Shown in pieces: positions 1 to 12,756 of a DNA stretch of 64,000 nt (position 1 is the first letter of the stretch; each line of letters begins with the position of its first letter). Source of the DNA: Phylloscopus collybita (lineage: Eukaryota; Chordata; Aves; Passeriformes; Phylloscopidae); assembly GCA_027886175.1 (NCBI GenBank), contig JAJNNQ010000075.1, positions 85,105,001 to 85,169,000 on the forward strand. The letters run 5' to 3'. Made by a program: the position numbers and the translations under genes. A model generated the notes under the pieces. The model was not told where the DNA came from. It did no database searches and saw only the letters and a list, made by a program, of their open reading frames with translations.

Positions 1-2191
1 ATTCAATATTTATCTAAGGCAGGTTAATCCACATAGCTGAGATGCTTCTCTTAGAGGAGAGTGTTTATAGAAATGCCGTATTCCAATTAGATTTTAGAAT
101 GTTTTTGTTTTCATGCAAGTCCCTAGTCATTAAACTCACAGAGATTAAATTGTGTCGCTGTAATGGAGACCGTGGCATATTCCATTTTCTGTTGCATGGA
201 ATCACCACTAAGGAAATCAGAATCTTATGACTATGAACGAAGTGAGAACTTGGGCTCTGGCTTGGTTACAGAATGAGCTGGGGTGATCCTGGGGCCCTAT
301 ACTTCCCATGGAGAGAACCTGAGCATAACCAGTAAATGGCCTTGAACTGTAGCTGAAATGAAAGTCAAGACTGTTTCTGCTCAAAAAAGAAACCCAAGCT
401 GTCCAAAATAGATTAGGCATAAAGAGTGGATAAAGAGTCATCCTTCAATCTAATGGCACCCATTTTGTAGCAGTAAGTAAAATTGTTTGTTGAGCAACAA
501 GGTAAGGTTTGTTGAAAAACATGATGCCTCCTTCCTGCATATATGCACCTAATCTGTGCATCCCAACAGTGCTATAAGCCCTGTGAGCCACGAGTGTTGC
601 TTCATGCTTAAAGGGGAAAACTGTGCCTGACAAAGAATTTTGTGTTGCTGCCGTGAGCCGATAGAGTTTTATTCTCTCTGTTGTGGTGAAAATGCTGTGT
701 GGTTGAGGAGAGGATAATGATCCTCTTTTCCAGTATGCAATGAATACCCTTTAATTGTCCAGTGCTTTTAGTCATGTGTGAGAGTGCTTTGCAAACAGAG
801 ATCTTGCAAAGCAGATGTTTCCCTTAACATTAAAATATTAATTACTTGGAAGGTGCAGAACTGTAATTTGCTTCACAGAAGATTTGAACTGTTTTATCTT
901 TGAAGGCTCTAAATATGTCTGTTGTTGATTTTGGATCTGTTTTGGCAGTAAACAAAGAAATAGAGTGCTATTTTATGGGGAGAGTACCTGATATATGCAG
1001 TTATGGTCATGACAGCAGCTTTTTTATGTATGGCTCCAATTCCTATGATGGCCTAGAGACCCTCAGCAATGACAATGATTCATTGCTTTCAGTGATGAAA
1101 GATATTAGTAGAACACCTCAAGCTCCAAATTATCCTGTTTATTATATCACTGCAAGCAAAATTGTAAAGTTCTCACAATTAAAATAAAACTTTATCTTTG
1201 ACTAAACATGCTGGGATGATATTTTTAAACATGTTAAGTTGGGAAATAGGATTTTCTTTTGCAAAATCAAATGTGATCCTAAAGAGGCATGCACTGAAAT
1301 CGTACCAATCTCATTTCTAATTCCTAGCGAGTAGGTGTCCACATCATACCAGTCACTGGCACCAGTTGTTATGCTGGTAGACAGCAGCAGGCAACAGAGA
1401 AGAAAAAGGATGAACAGACATGAAGAGTGAGATGAATTTGACTGCTCATATATTGGAAAAAAGAGAATGATAGAAAAGGAAGGGAAAGAAGAGATGTCAG
1501 GAAACAACTGAAGTATCTCATTCTATGAAAGAGAAGGCTAAATGATGAAACACAGAAATAGAATTAAAAGAAGGATATAGTGGCATTAGTTAATATATAT
1601 ATATATATATCCTGTTAACTGGTGAAAAAGATTGTGGTAATTTTCTCATCCTTTTCTGCTTCATAAAGAAATGTGCCATTTATCTGGGTTAAGAATAAAA
1701 GTTAAAACATTTCAGAGCATGGTTGGCTTGTAAAATATTTGTCATAACTATTGCTTTGAAGAGCATGTTCACAGTATGCTCTTGGCATTTTACATCTTTA
1801 TAACTAAATAGTAAAGCTGCTGTAAAACTGAGTGGGAATAACATAAAATTCTATAGGCTTCAAATGAAATTCTTTACTAATTTCTCCCTTGGGATTTATA
1901 AATAATGTGTACACTAAAATTTTAGAAGACACTGGAGTGTAATATATGCTAATTCATTTTTTTTCCTTCTTCTCTGGAGAGAACTCAGTTCAAATATAGA
2001 TTTCAGCTTCTGATAGACTTTCCTGCTTGGAAAAAAAAATCCCACCTCCCGTACAGAAGGGACCTTTGCATGCACACACATGTGGCTATGCATGAATCCT
2101 AACACTTAGTTTCATTCATCCTGCATTTGGGAGAAAGAGTAAAAGCTAGGAAAAAATACCTAAGTCTATTTATTAGTGACCTAAAATGGTT
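1..2191. other. Non-coding stretch, no gene supported
   Basis: AT-rich, complex sequence with no recognisable coding exon, RNA gene or mobile element. The longest open frame on the plus strand (900-1187, 95 codons) has an unremarkable composition and matches no family I know. It has no clear splice or promoter context, so it is not called a gene. The only repeat seen is the short AT run listed separately. Confidence 0.6.
1593..1610. repeat. (AT)9 microsatellite
   Basis: Eighteen bases of perfect alternating A and T, flanked by unique sequence. Short enough to be an ordinary dinucleotide repeat. Confidence 0.9.
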
Positions 2192-2250
2192 GGGTTTTTT
2201 GTTTTGTTTTGTTTTGTTTTTGTTGTTTTTGTTTTAGTTTTTGTTTTTTT
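2192..2250. repeat. T/G simple repeat, (GTTTT)n-like
   Basis: A tract of T runs separated by single G bases, with several successive GTTTT units and one interrupting A. On the minus strand it reads as an A-rich tract of AAAAC units, so it could be the decayed tail of a retroposed copy oriented to the minus strand. No source element could be identified next to it. Confidence 0.75.
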
Positions 2251-2349
2251 AATAGGAGTCACACTGGATAATTTCAGAGGACAAGAGTCTAGTGCAGCCT
2301 TTATCCTGATCATAAGAGCAGTTGTCTGAAGTACTTGTACCAGCAGTGG

Positions 2350-2690
2350 CCGAGTCTGGAGCAAATGTATGCTGCGGGTGTGTTCAAAGATAAATTTTCT
2401 AGTTTTCCATCTCATTACAAGGCTCCCTACAGCTCCTCCTCGTGGTAAAGCACTGGAAAACGAGGACAAGGAAGACGTTGAGGCGGCATTCTTAGTACTG
2501 GACCAGCACAGATAATCAAATACAATATAAAACCCAAATGAAACAAACCTCATCAAAGGATTCATGCTCTGTCAAATAATTAAGCTGAGTACAGTTAAAC
2601 GAGAGTGCTGTAGATGCTTGCTTTACTATAGAACAATGCAAGGTGTGGTGCAATCCGAGTAAGTAAATGAAGCAGGATCAGAAACGTTAG
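2350..2690. promoter_or_regulatory. Candidate conserved non-coding block (CpG-retaining)
   Basis: Nine CpG dinucleotides fall in about 340 bases, six of them between 2350 and 2490. The surrounding sequence has almost none. Preservation of scattered CpGs without a real CpG island is what a constrained element often looks like. A young repeat insertion would look similar, and I do not recognise one. No open frame here resembles a known protein. The function is unknown and the call is a hypothesis. Confidence 0.25.
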
Positions 2691-3334
2691 CAATTGGTCA
2701 CATTTGAAGCATAAATTCTAATTATGCTTAACTCTACATGCAGGGTTTAGTAGTCTTTGGTAACCTGAAACATAGCAGCATTAATGTGTATTTGTAATCA
2801 TTCTCTCATCCCTACTGACAAACACAAGCTGTAATGCTTAAGCCATGCTTCTTTAGTAACTAAAGGTTCTTAACACAATGTAGAAATATAACACATATCC
2901 ATTGTTTTATAAATAAACACGGTAGCTGTCTTCTTGGAGCAAGGCCATTAGGTGTACTCTAAGTTAATTATAAGGAATTAAATGTAAACTTGAGACAACC
3001 TACTAATTTTCTTTCAACCAGTCAACCTTAAAATTATTTTTAGCACCCTTTACTTCCCTGTTTATTTGAACAGTGTGAGTTTATAGCTAATACAGCTCTA
3101 TGTTCTAGGTAATTTACTGCAACCCAGCCAGTTGTCTGAGACTTACCATGGGCCAATACTGCAGAAATTACACAAGTCCAGCTTTACTTTTCCATAGGGT
3201 GCAAGCTGATATAGATGGCTTTTGCAGAGCAGGAGCTGTCTGTATTGAAGTGGAAAATTTCTGGAGCATAATTGCTAATCTTCATTAGAGGTTTTCACTT
3301 ATATCAGTTGTTGCACTTGTAGTGAAATGGGTTC
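2691..3334. other. Non-coding stretch, nothing recognised
   Basis: Complex AT-rich sequence between the CpG-bearing block and the CR1 copy. No gene, RNA or repeat could be supported. Confidence 0.6.
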
Positions 3335-3565
3335 AGACTGAAAAAAGGCTGCATTGAGATTACACATTAGGAAGAAATTTTTTTCCTATGAGGGTGCGAG
3401 GCACTGGAACATGTTGCTCAGAGAAGTTGTGGATGCGTTATCCCTGGAAGTACTCAAGGCCAGGTTGGAGGCAACCTGGCCTAGTGGGAGGTGTCCCTGC
3501 CCATGGTAGAGGCATTGGAATGAGATGATCTACAAGGCCTCTCCCAGCCTAACTATTTTATGACT
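3335..3565 (+). mobile_element. CR1 LINE, 5'-truncated 3' end
   Basis: This is the familiar 3' segment of the avian chicken-repeat-1 non-LTR retrotransposon. In order it shows the 'acattaggaagaaat' stretch, a 'gagggtg..aggcactgg' stretch, 'atccctggaagta' with 'caaggccaggttgga', 'ggtgtccctgcccatgg', 'gagatgatctacaaggcc', and a decayed terminal tail near 3551-3564. A small internal deletion follows 'ccaggttgga'. CR1 copies are normally cut short at the 5' end, and this one keeps only the last roughly 230 bases. It encodes no protein. Confidence 0.92.
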
Positions 3566-6500
3566 CAACAATATATATGCCATGAGAATTCCTGCAAATT
3601 CTGAGGCAAAACTGAAGAAACTCCAGATTTGCTTAAGCCCAGAAGAGGTCTGCTGAAAAATTCACATGCTTGCTGTGACTAGAGTGTTTTCATTTTCCCC
3701 TTGCACTGCTGATGCAATTTGTAAACAAGAATGCTGCAAAGGCTGGTCACTGCTTTGCAAGTACTTATTACAAGCAAGCACACTTTCTTACTAACCTTTG
3801 GTTTAGTTTTTCCGTCACTCCATCTTTTTCTGGTATTCTATATGGGATTTCATTCCTATATTCCTCTTGATGGAGTGTCTTCAGAAGTGACTGCTTTTTT
3901 TACACCTACTGAGAGCAAATTAACAGGCATACATCTCTCCTCCACAGATAATTCAAGGAGTTAGGCCTCCTTAGCTACCATAAAGCACAAGAATTGCTTT
4001 AAGTATTCTAGAAGTGTTACAGATACCTTTGTCATGCTTATGCTTGTAATATCTTTTTAATTTTCTTTTTTGGTCAAGCATTCAAGTAAATGCAGTTTAT
4101 TGATGAAGCTCTGCAAAAAAGTATTCATCTATCATATTGTGATCTGCAGATGTGTTTTTAAAACAAACACTTTCGTAAGTCTCTGTTGTACCTGTCAGCA
4201 CATTTTATTGCTGTGCCCCAGCATGTATGGATTACCACATCAATTCTAGGTTTTTGCACTGTTTTGATTTGCCAATGGCCTCTCCACAAGCTCTGCAATT
4301 TACTATTAACAATATTTGTTCTTTGGCTCAGACTTAGGCCAGCAATAATACAAACCTGGCCAGGGGCTGGGTTTAGCACAACTTACATTCTTTGCTGCTG
4401 CTTTTCCTGAGGCTGCTTCACTCTGGGTCTTCAATCACAGTCTGTAGAAATTGAGCCTACTATGGGAGGAGGAGGAGAGCAGTTCTTGAAACAATAAAAA
4501 GGACGTCAGAGCAACACTTAACATGGTTCAAACAAATCCATCTTGTCTGGTGATAACATTATTTCCTGACAGTCCTGCCCCCTTTTCTTTCAGATAAAGT
4601 CCAAACCCTTATAAAGTTCTAGCAGGTGTTTTACTATGACGCTTTTTTCTTTTCTTTTTAGGCAGATCTGGAAGTTGTCTTCTCCTTGCTCCAAATAAAA
4701 ATGGCAGGACTAGTCTCACAGGCTGACAACTGCCTGATCACTTTTTGCTGGATCCATCCAGTTGTTCTTGAGTATTTTGAACAAGATCCCAACATCCTCT
4801 CAATCTCTTTGAATCTCTGTCATCTGCAAGAGTTCATAATAATTATCCAGTTCTCTTGCATTTATCCAAATGTCTATATACAAGTACTGTGGTGTCAGCA
4901 ATTCTGTGATGCTTATCCTATTATGAAACTAAACCCTTTTAAAACCCCGAAGTCTGAGAAACCTTATTTACCACTTGGGACTAAGAGACTACTTTCAAAA
5001 GGGCTTTGAAATACCATCTGAACCAAAATCTTTATATCAATGCACATAGGTACCTCGATGTCCAGTTGACAAAGTTATTGTATGCACATTGTAGACAAAC
5101 AGATATTCTGGATAGTTCAGCTTGACTGGTCCTGTCAGTAATTACACTTGTAGTTCCTTTTATTAGATGCCTCTACTCACACAGTCATGATGGGCATTAT
5201 AGCAAGAAGAAACATCAAAAATATTAGGTTTCCTAGCCACAATCTCATGAGTAAACAAAGAATGCTTCAGTAAACATGGTCTGTGAAAATGAATAATTCT
5301 GAAAGGTGATATTACATTTTTCTTGGTAGATGTCATCATAAGTACTGCTGATTCGCTGAAGTGCCCACTTCGGGAAGACAGTATCAGTGAAGTAATTAAT
5401 TCTTCATGATACCTTTGTGCCTTGAAGCTTTTGTTTCTTGTCTGACAAAAAGAAACATTCTGTCTCTGTGTTGTTGTTTCACATGAAATTTGTCACTTCC
5501 TAGAAATTTATTCTTAGCTGAAATTGTAGCTGTCTTGCTCTTTTGACACAATGGTATTTGAACATCTTTTCACTGAGAACAGGGGTGCAGCACTTTATTG
5601 AATCTGTTTTATTTAAGTCTAGTTCAGATATTCAGACTACATGTGAATTTGCAATGTGATTAAAGCTCTGTGAGCTCTTTGGAGAGTGTCCCATAAAATA
5701 ATGTTTTGGAGGAACACTAGGTGGACACCTGGATCTTCTGAAGCTGTGTGAATTGTATGTTACATGTTTGCATTTAGAATGGCATGCACTAGGTCTTTTT
5801 TTGTTTTATTTCCATACTTTTGGTATTTACCCTACAAACCTGCATTCAGTACTATTGTAAACAGCATCAATTACTTGTTAGTATGGAAATAATTGCAGTA
5901 CCAGTAGGTGCAGGAAGGATGCTGACTTTACCAGTTTTGGTGACCATCTCAGAGAAACTGCTCATATGGAAAAGCCACTCTGTACAGCGTAAGCCTCTGA
6001 TCACCCTTATAAATAGACTTGTCACCACAGGTGATTTTTATCACTCTAAGGGACTTGATCTTGGCTGTGAAAATGCAACACAGTCTTCTGTCTCACATGA
6101 TGTCCTGGTAAAGCCAGAACTGATGGGGTGAGGTAGAAAATTGTCAGACCATTAGTTTCTTTCCCCTTGCAAGTCCTCAGCTGAAACAGCTAGAGTACTG
6201 CAAGGTAGTAGAGACGTGAGGGACTCAATTCTCAGTACAAAACAAGCATGAAAAGCCAGCATTGTTAGATGATGCGCAAGAATGCTTTGCTGTTTGCAGA
6301 ATCCTCTAAAAATGAACTCAAATTATCTGGCTATTTCTTTTTCACATGCATTAAAAAGAAGTCATGTCTTAAAGTAAAGTGTTTTCTATGAGCATCTCAG
6401 AAAAAACTAGCAGACCTGGGAACAAAATATTACATTATGAAAATAAATTCTGAGAGGCACACCTTAAATGTTTTGTATGTGCAAGCTACAAGAGCTTTAT

Positions 6501-7899
6501 AGCTGCTTTTCAGATACAATACTTGTTTCTTAGTTCTTAGATCTTTGATAGAATGTCATGGTGCAAGGTGAACATGGTGAATTTGCTTCAGGAGTTTATT
6601 GCATACATATTTAATACAGGGCTAAATTGTTTAAATTTTGACAGTCATGTGGAATACATCCAGGTTTCAGAGCATTAGAGATTCTTTCAAGAAAAAAATG
6701 CACACAAAGTACAAAATATTATGCAAGTCAGACTTCATGAAAGGTCATTTTTCTTATTATTTACTTGCAGATGTGTAAAAGTATTGGCAAATTTATTCAC
6801 ATAGGTGGAAGAAGAGACTAATTTATTCAAATCTTGATCAGAATAGTTACTGTTGGAACAAAAAGATGTTCCATTCAATGTACACCCACAACAAAACGGG
6901 TCTGATATACAGACACAGATGAGAGCAGTGTTCTCGCAATCCTGAGCTATTTTGCTTGAATAGATTACATAGCTGTAGACCATTTTCTTAAACACTGAAG
7001 CATTTGAGGTGAGAGGGACAGTCAGTGCTGTTGGAATACCTCTCTGGTGACCTGAGTAGCCTTATTTCCAGAGGCAAGGATTATTTTGTTGCTTCTCTTC
7101 TAAAATACCACTAAATTTTAGGTAGCACTTGCTAAGCTTTGAAAGGAACTCAACTTACCCAATAATTGTAGAAGAAACAGTTTGTGAAAACTTGTGAAAA
7201 GAGGAAAGGAGGCCGTTAGAGACAAACTTTTTACTTTCTTCATCATCCATGAAATTGTGTACCTCCATTTGTGTAAAGTGTGCAATTTTTTTAAAGGTGA
7301 GGTTTGTTCTACATGACTGTGTATCACAGAAAGCATGATGAAACACTGGTGTTCTGGTGTTCCAGTGTTCCAAGTTTTCAAAAATGAAAAGTAACCTTTC
7401 TCTGGGTCCAAGCACCTATTGTAAAAACTGAAGTACATCAGTTCTTCAGTGAAAGTTTATAAAAACTGTCTGCCTCTATCATGAAGAACAACATCATGTT
7501 CTTTCTCATTTGTTTTTCTCTTATTTTTGAACAAAACCACTCATTGTAAGAAAGATCAGTTTGCTTTCTCTGGCAAAAGCAGCTTGTAACATGGTCATCT
7601 TTTTGTGCCTCTGTCTCTCTTCGGAAAGCTGATTAGATCTGAAGATGACATATTGGGCAGTATTTACATTACATGTATTTGAGGAAAATTATTTGGACCA
7701 ATCTTCTGCTTACTGTAGCTGAAACCACTATCTTTGTGAAGATGTGAATGGAGTCTAGCTGAGCTGGGCAAAAAGGGTCTAAAATGTCACCTGTAAAGAT
7801 ATAAAAATAGAAAAAATTGTGAACATGTGTTGCTTAGTATTATGGTGAAGCTTAGGAACCTCATTCTGGATGCTGTCCAGAAAAACCCACCACAAAACA
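3566..7899. other. Non-coding stretch, no gene supported
   Basis: About 4.3 kb of AT-rich sequence. Open frames of 70-107 codons occur, for example at 4686-5009 and 5820-6131. They lack recognisable domains and have chance-like composition. No tRNA, rRNA or clear repeat was seen. Confidence 0.6.
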
Positions 7900-8000
7900 A
7901 TGAACAAAGAGCTTTCCTGCCACAAAGAGCTTACAATTTAAGAGACAACAGGGTTGAGAAAGACAGTGAGGCATAAAGAAATAAACAGCTGCCAGTGAAT
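7900..8000. repeat. Ancient SINE/LINE relic (possible MIR-like)
   Basis: The motif 'caaagagcttacaattta' at 7923-7940 is followed by purine-rich text and 'agacagtgaggcataaagaa'. This resembles a very old dispersed repeat widespread in amniotes, in which 'gagcttacaatctaa' is followed by a 'aaactgaggca' segment. The match is short and diverged, and the family is named from memory only. Confidence 0.35.
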
Positions 8001-8639
8001 TCATAGGAGACTGGTACAGTTGTCATTGCTGGGTATTTAAAGGGAGGTGGATAAGAGCATGACTTCAAATCCTCCAGTGCCCCATTCTATCAAGCATAAA
8101 TATACTTATGTGACATGCCAGAATTGATAACTATCTTGCAAGAGCTGATATAAATTCCCCTAAATAATGAAATCCATACAAACACACTATACAGCCTTTG
8201 CTATTTCTTCCAATTTTTAGGAAGGTAAAGAAAATGAACACATTTTTTGCTCCTTCCTCTGCAAGTATTCTGAGTCCTGGGAGTTCAGCCTTACAGGAGT
8301 GATCTTTACTACCAGTGTTGTAGGACTGAGTGTCTCGGGCCATTGAATACTATGATCTGAGATGATGTGGTTTCTTGACAGGGTCAGTGGTAACCTTGTG
8401 CCCCGTGACCATAGAGCAGCAATGTTCAAGATCCTGAGTGGGGTGAGGCAGGCAAAGAACAAGGGAGAGTAGAGTAGAATTTCTTTGGCTTATTCATGGG
8501 GAGCTGGTGGGTGAGATCCTGTAGAAGGCATCACTGAAGAGCAAAGATGCTCACGTTATTACTCATAAGGAGCAAAATGTTGTCCATACCAGGACTTGGG
8601 AAAATGAGTATCTGTGTCATGGCTTGACAAAATAGGGAA
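8001..8639. other. Non-coding stretch, nothing recognised
   Basis: Unique-looking sequence between an old repeat relic and a CR1 ORF2 relic. The upstream part of the same CR1 copy may extend into it, but it is too decayed to recognise. Confidence 0.5.
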
Positions 8640-9255
8640 TGTGTGGCTCAGTTCCAAGGCAAAAAGAACATATGTAAGAGGCAGAAGCAGACTACAAAGA
8701 AAGAATATAGAGGCTGCCCATGATGATATGGGTGGCAGTAGGGAAACAAAAGTTCAGCCAGAGCTGAAACAGACAATAAACATCAAGGGCATGTTTACTG
8801 CTAGTTTAGCAGCAAGAAGAACAAATGACAGAAATAGCCCATGGCTAAAAGTGCTGGGTAAATTAGTGGCAGAAGATTTAAACATGTCTTTGTCTTTATC
8901 AGCATTTCCCAAGCCTTGTGGGCAGAGACGTGTTCAAATAGGAGAGAGAGTGTTGGATGGCCAAGTGAGACTTCACTTGAGAAATCTCAGCCTGTAAAAA
9001 TATATGGAACTAGATGTAACCTCGCTTAAATCTTTTGGAAATTATGGCTCAAGTCCCCTTGAAAACCAGTCCTCACCACATGAAGGAGAAGAAGGTCAGA
9101 CAGTGTGGATTTTTCAATGGTGATGTTCTTAACCAATCCAATTAATGTTATAATGAAATTACTAGATCTATGAATGAGAAAGGAGCAATGGATGTTGTCA
9201 GCTTTGACTTCAGCAGGGTGACAAAGGCTTGCACAACTCTTTTCTGCCCAGGTCA
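8640..9255 (+). pseudogene. CR1 LINE ORF2 relic (linker and start of RT)
   Basis: Two blocks match the CR1 ORF2 layout in the right order. First, 8780-8900 reads like the linker between endonuclease and reverse transcriptase, with an 'RRTNDRN' stretch followed by 'LGKLVAEDLN'. Second, 9095-9225 holds decayed nucleotides of the RT segment: an 'acttcagcagg' stretch preceded by 'aatggatgttgtcagctttg', equivalent to the family's VDVVYLDFSKAFD region. A plus-strand frame of 127 codons (8614-8997) spans the first block by chance of decay. Stops and frame changes separate the blocks, and the catalytic YxDD region is absent. This is a dead, old copy, more diverged than the CR1 at 3335. Confidence 0.7.
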
Positions 9256-12200
9256 TGGTGTTACAGTCTAGGTGGTAGACTAGTTAAGTTGGTTTCAGTT
9301 AATTATAAATAATAATAAATATAAAATAATGGTTTCAGTTAATTCCTCGGTCAATTTTTGGGTGTTCCCAGTAGAACCCCTTCTGCAAATGGCCTTTATA
9401 TTATCTCATATGCCAGTTATTCCTACCTCTGCAATTAACATCAGGAATTTTTTTTTCTCCAAATGTTCCATTTCAGATGTAATGATATGAAATAGCCTAT
9501 TCTGCCCTGGCAAACAAGTCATCCCTCCTCGCTCCTTGTCTCCCTTACTATATAAGGGAGCTGTGGGGTTTTTGTTGGTTTTTTTCTTTACCCCTGTTGC
9601 CTTATTTCTGAGTTAAATGTCATTATTATATGCTCTGGTTCCACTCAGTGTTGATTCGTGCAACACATGCTCTGCTGAGAATGGCTGTGTTGCTTAAGCA
9701 GTAATTAAACTCTTACCTCCTGAGGTTAATTTTTCCCTACACCAGTTTTTCCATTGGTGTCGTACTGAGGTAGACACCTTGATCTTGTTGAATGCAAGTT
9801 TGTGTCATCTGTATTGGCAAAAAGAACTATTAGAAAAGAAACTGTAGTTTCTCAAAGCCCTCTCTGAAAAGAAGTACTGACCAAATGTTTTGGAGTATGG
9901 AACATTCATATCACAAAAAGATGATTCTGTGTCCAAGTCAGCTCGGAGGGGAGCTTCAAGAACACGGGTCTTAGAGGCTGGCCACCAGGGTCTCCCCAGT
10001 TTTTAACACAGTACTTCAAATACCTATAAGGGCTTAAACTTAGGTTTGTATTTACTAGTGTAATTCCTTGCATATTCAAGATTTGGTGCAATGGTAAAGC
10101 TTTTTCCTTTTATCTATTTAATAAATGCATCTAAAAATTCCTTTAAGTTCACAATTTTCTTTGATCTTAATTCACACAGAATAAAGGAACAAAGTATTCA
10201 TGAAGATCTTACTAAAGCTGATTATAAATTAAGATTAACTTACTTAAATTGTAGTGTACTCTGGACCCTTATAATCATTTATGCATTATGCAACAGGATT
10301 GTTTTTTGAAGAAAACACTTCTCTTCTGATGGCCCTTCACTGTAAAGAAAACACTGTATTCATATAGTTCAGAAATGCCTCTTTAGATGCTTCACCTTTA
10401 AAGGGTTTTCACATTTCATTTTCAGCCTGAACTGTAGCAGTATCCACATTTATAAATGTCAGCATGAATTTGTCTCCTAAATTAATTTAATTATCTAAAT
10501 ATCAAAAGTAATTTCACACCTGCAACTCTTACCTAATTTGCAAAAGGCAACGTAACTATCCTGGCCACAGTCTTCCAAACAAACTGTAGCTCTTGGCTCC
10601 AGCTACAAGTATTATGTACCCTAGAGTCTTAGTTTTCCTTTTCTTGTCTTAGCAGATTTGGTGGCTATGTAATAATGTTACTTTAATATCTCAAAAATGT
10701 GTTTAAAAAATACCCATATCACAACATCTAAAGGAAGGAATACTTTAACATCTCAAAGTGTATGAGTATCCCATTTGAAAAATTGGTTGAGAGAAAAAAC
10801 AAAAATTGCTCTATTTCTTTTTCTGCTTCCTGAAAGACCAAATGTATCACATCACTGTCATAATGGATCATTTTAATTGTGGTGCTCAACAGTGACGTGG
10901 TACTGTTATGATTGCATTATAAAAGCCTTTTCTGATACCTTCCTATTTTTAACTTCCAATGACACTTGAAGGAAATTAATTTTTTTTCAAATCAACATTT
11001 TTTACAAAATGAAAGTGAAAGGCAGGTCTTTACTATGTTGACTTTGTCCAAAGATTTTGGGTGAGAGAGGAAGGAAAGCATAAGAACTGGATTTAATTAG
11101 ATAAAAGGGTACTTAAATAAGAATGAAACAGATATATTTTTCTGCCTTTATTATCCACAAACCATCACTGAGTTTTAAATAAGGGAGAGGCAATGCATCT
11201 TTCTAGTCTTGCCCAATGAATAAATGAGCATAAATTGGCCATCAATAGAATAACCTTGAGGTTAGCAGGAATGCCTTTGCATTTGAACACATTAAGTTAT
11301 GATGTTCCATCTGGTCCTGTGTTTCTTTGCTAAAGGAGATGAGAGTTCATTATCCTTCTCCCATCTCAAAAAACGATGCTTCTCTCTCTTAATTTCCTTC
11401 CTTCCCTCCCCTCCCTTCATATGTGAAGCCTCCCTGCTGCTCTAGCTGGTGCAGTAAGAACTTCCCCTTCCTTTCTCAATCTATCTCAACCATTGTGCAA
11501 AGGAGTAAATCATACCAGAAACTGACTGCCTCTGAACTTATTGTGGGTGGATCAACATTTCATTTAAATAAAATTTGCAGGACTTTAGGTACTTTAAAAA
11601 TCTTACTTCATGTAGGAAGTTTCTTGTGAGCAGACCAAAACCTTATTTTTCCTGAAAGCTGTTTTTGGAATTATAAAAGTTAAGAAGATGCAAAAAATTT
11701 TATAGGAACCTGAGATGCAGTAAAGTGAGCCTGGATACATGAATAAGTAAGCTCTATAGTGGGAGGAGATGCTAAAAAAGGTGTGGGACGTGTTGCAAAT
11801 CAATCAATATAAGGACAGTCCTATTTTCTCCTGAATTTCCCTGAAGTTTCCTGGAAAACACTGCTGTTGTCAACTGACTACCACTGGGATAGAAAAATGC
11901 TGTTTCAAGAATCCATCTGTGTCTGTAGCTTGCTGATATCACAGATAACAACACAGCAATCTCCAAATTAGTCCCTTGAGGCACTCTTGTCTGCAGGCTG
12001 CATCTAGAGTACAGACATTAGCTGTATAGCTGTACCAACAGAGGTTCTGCACCAGGTTTTCCTGCTGTCTTGGGTGGGTTTTGGCTTGAGTTTTTACAGA
12101 CCAAAGTTAAAAATGTCCTTTCCTTATTTTATTCACTCTCCTTTGACATTTTCTGTAAAATTGTTGTGGTTGTAATTGCCACTTCCTGGTATGACAAGGA

Positions 12201-12717
12201 GGTCTCCTTAATAAACCAATGCAAATGGATGCTGTTCTTAAATGTGGGATTCATCCACTTTTACATCAGGTACAGTTTGATGATGGAGTTGTGTCTGACA
12301 GGCACAAAGAAAGCAATAGGGTAAGGGTAAGGGATCCAGTCAGATTTGAGCGGTGATGAGGCCAAACACTGAGCTCAGATGGTTTGTATTTTATTTTAAC
12401 CAGTATTTCTCCAGACACTTAAGCTCATTTTACTGGTCAGTAACTCGGCATTACCAAGACTGAAGGTGCTCTGTGTTGTAATAGGGGTCACAGACATTTC
12501 CCTGTTTCCTTTTTGTTGCTGACCATGGTTGTCTGTTGTGCCTGCCTGGAGTCCCAGCAGCCAGGCCTCTAATACACTCCTGTCCTCTTTGCAGCCCTAC
12601 TGATTCTTGGGGGCTCTTGCTCTACTCTACAGCCTCTACATGAGAAGGCAGGAGGCAGAAACAAGGAGTCAGTCTGATGTGTAGTAACCCAGTCAATGCA
12701 AGTTTGGAAGTAAATCC
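9256..12717. other. Non-coding stretch, no gene supported
   Basis: AT-rich unique sequence. A 14-base string 'ggtttcagttaatt' occurs twice, near 9290 and 9329, around an A/T-rich stretch, so a small local duplication is visible. A C/T-rich tract lies near 11395-11420. No gene, RNA or mobile element could be supported. Confidence 0.6.
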
Positions 12718-12756
12718 CACAGAATTGCTGAATGTTTAAGGTTGGAAGGGACACCA
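12718..12756 (-). mobile_element. CR1 LINE tip, minus orientation
   Basis: The string 'cacagaattgctgaatg' followed by 'aaggttggaagggacacc' is the reverse complement of the extreme 3' end of a CR1 element. Only about 40 bases survive, so the copy was either severely 5'-truncated at insertion or later deleted. Confidence 0.75.

Noticed and set aside
900..1187. 95-codon plus-strand frame with protein-like composition
   Set aside because: No family match I can name, no promoter or splice context, and frames of this length are expected by chance in 64 kb.
2173..2565. 130-codon minus-strand frame
   Set aside because: Its C-terminal part is the T/G tract read as K/T repeats, and the rest has no recognisable domain.
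8614..8997. 127-codon basic frame that might be a small host protein
   Set aside because: Part of it aligns by eye to the CR1 ORF2 linker, and it is followed by a broken RT block, so it is treated as LINE debris.
9548..9560. TATATAAG string as a possible core promoter
   Set aside because: AT-rich DNA yields TATA-like strings often. No downstream exon, CpG enrichment or initiator context supports it.
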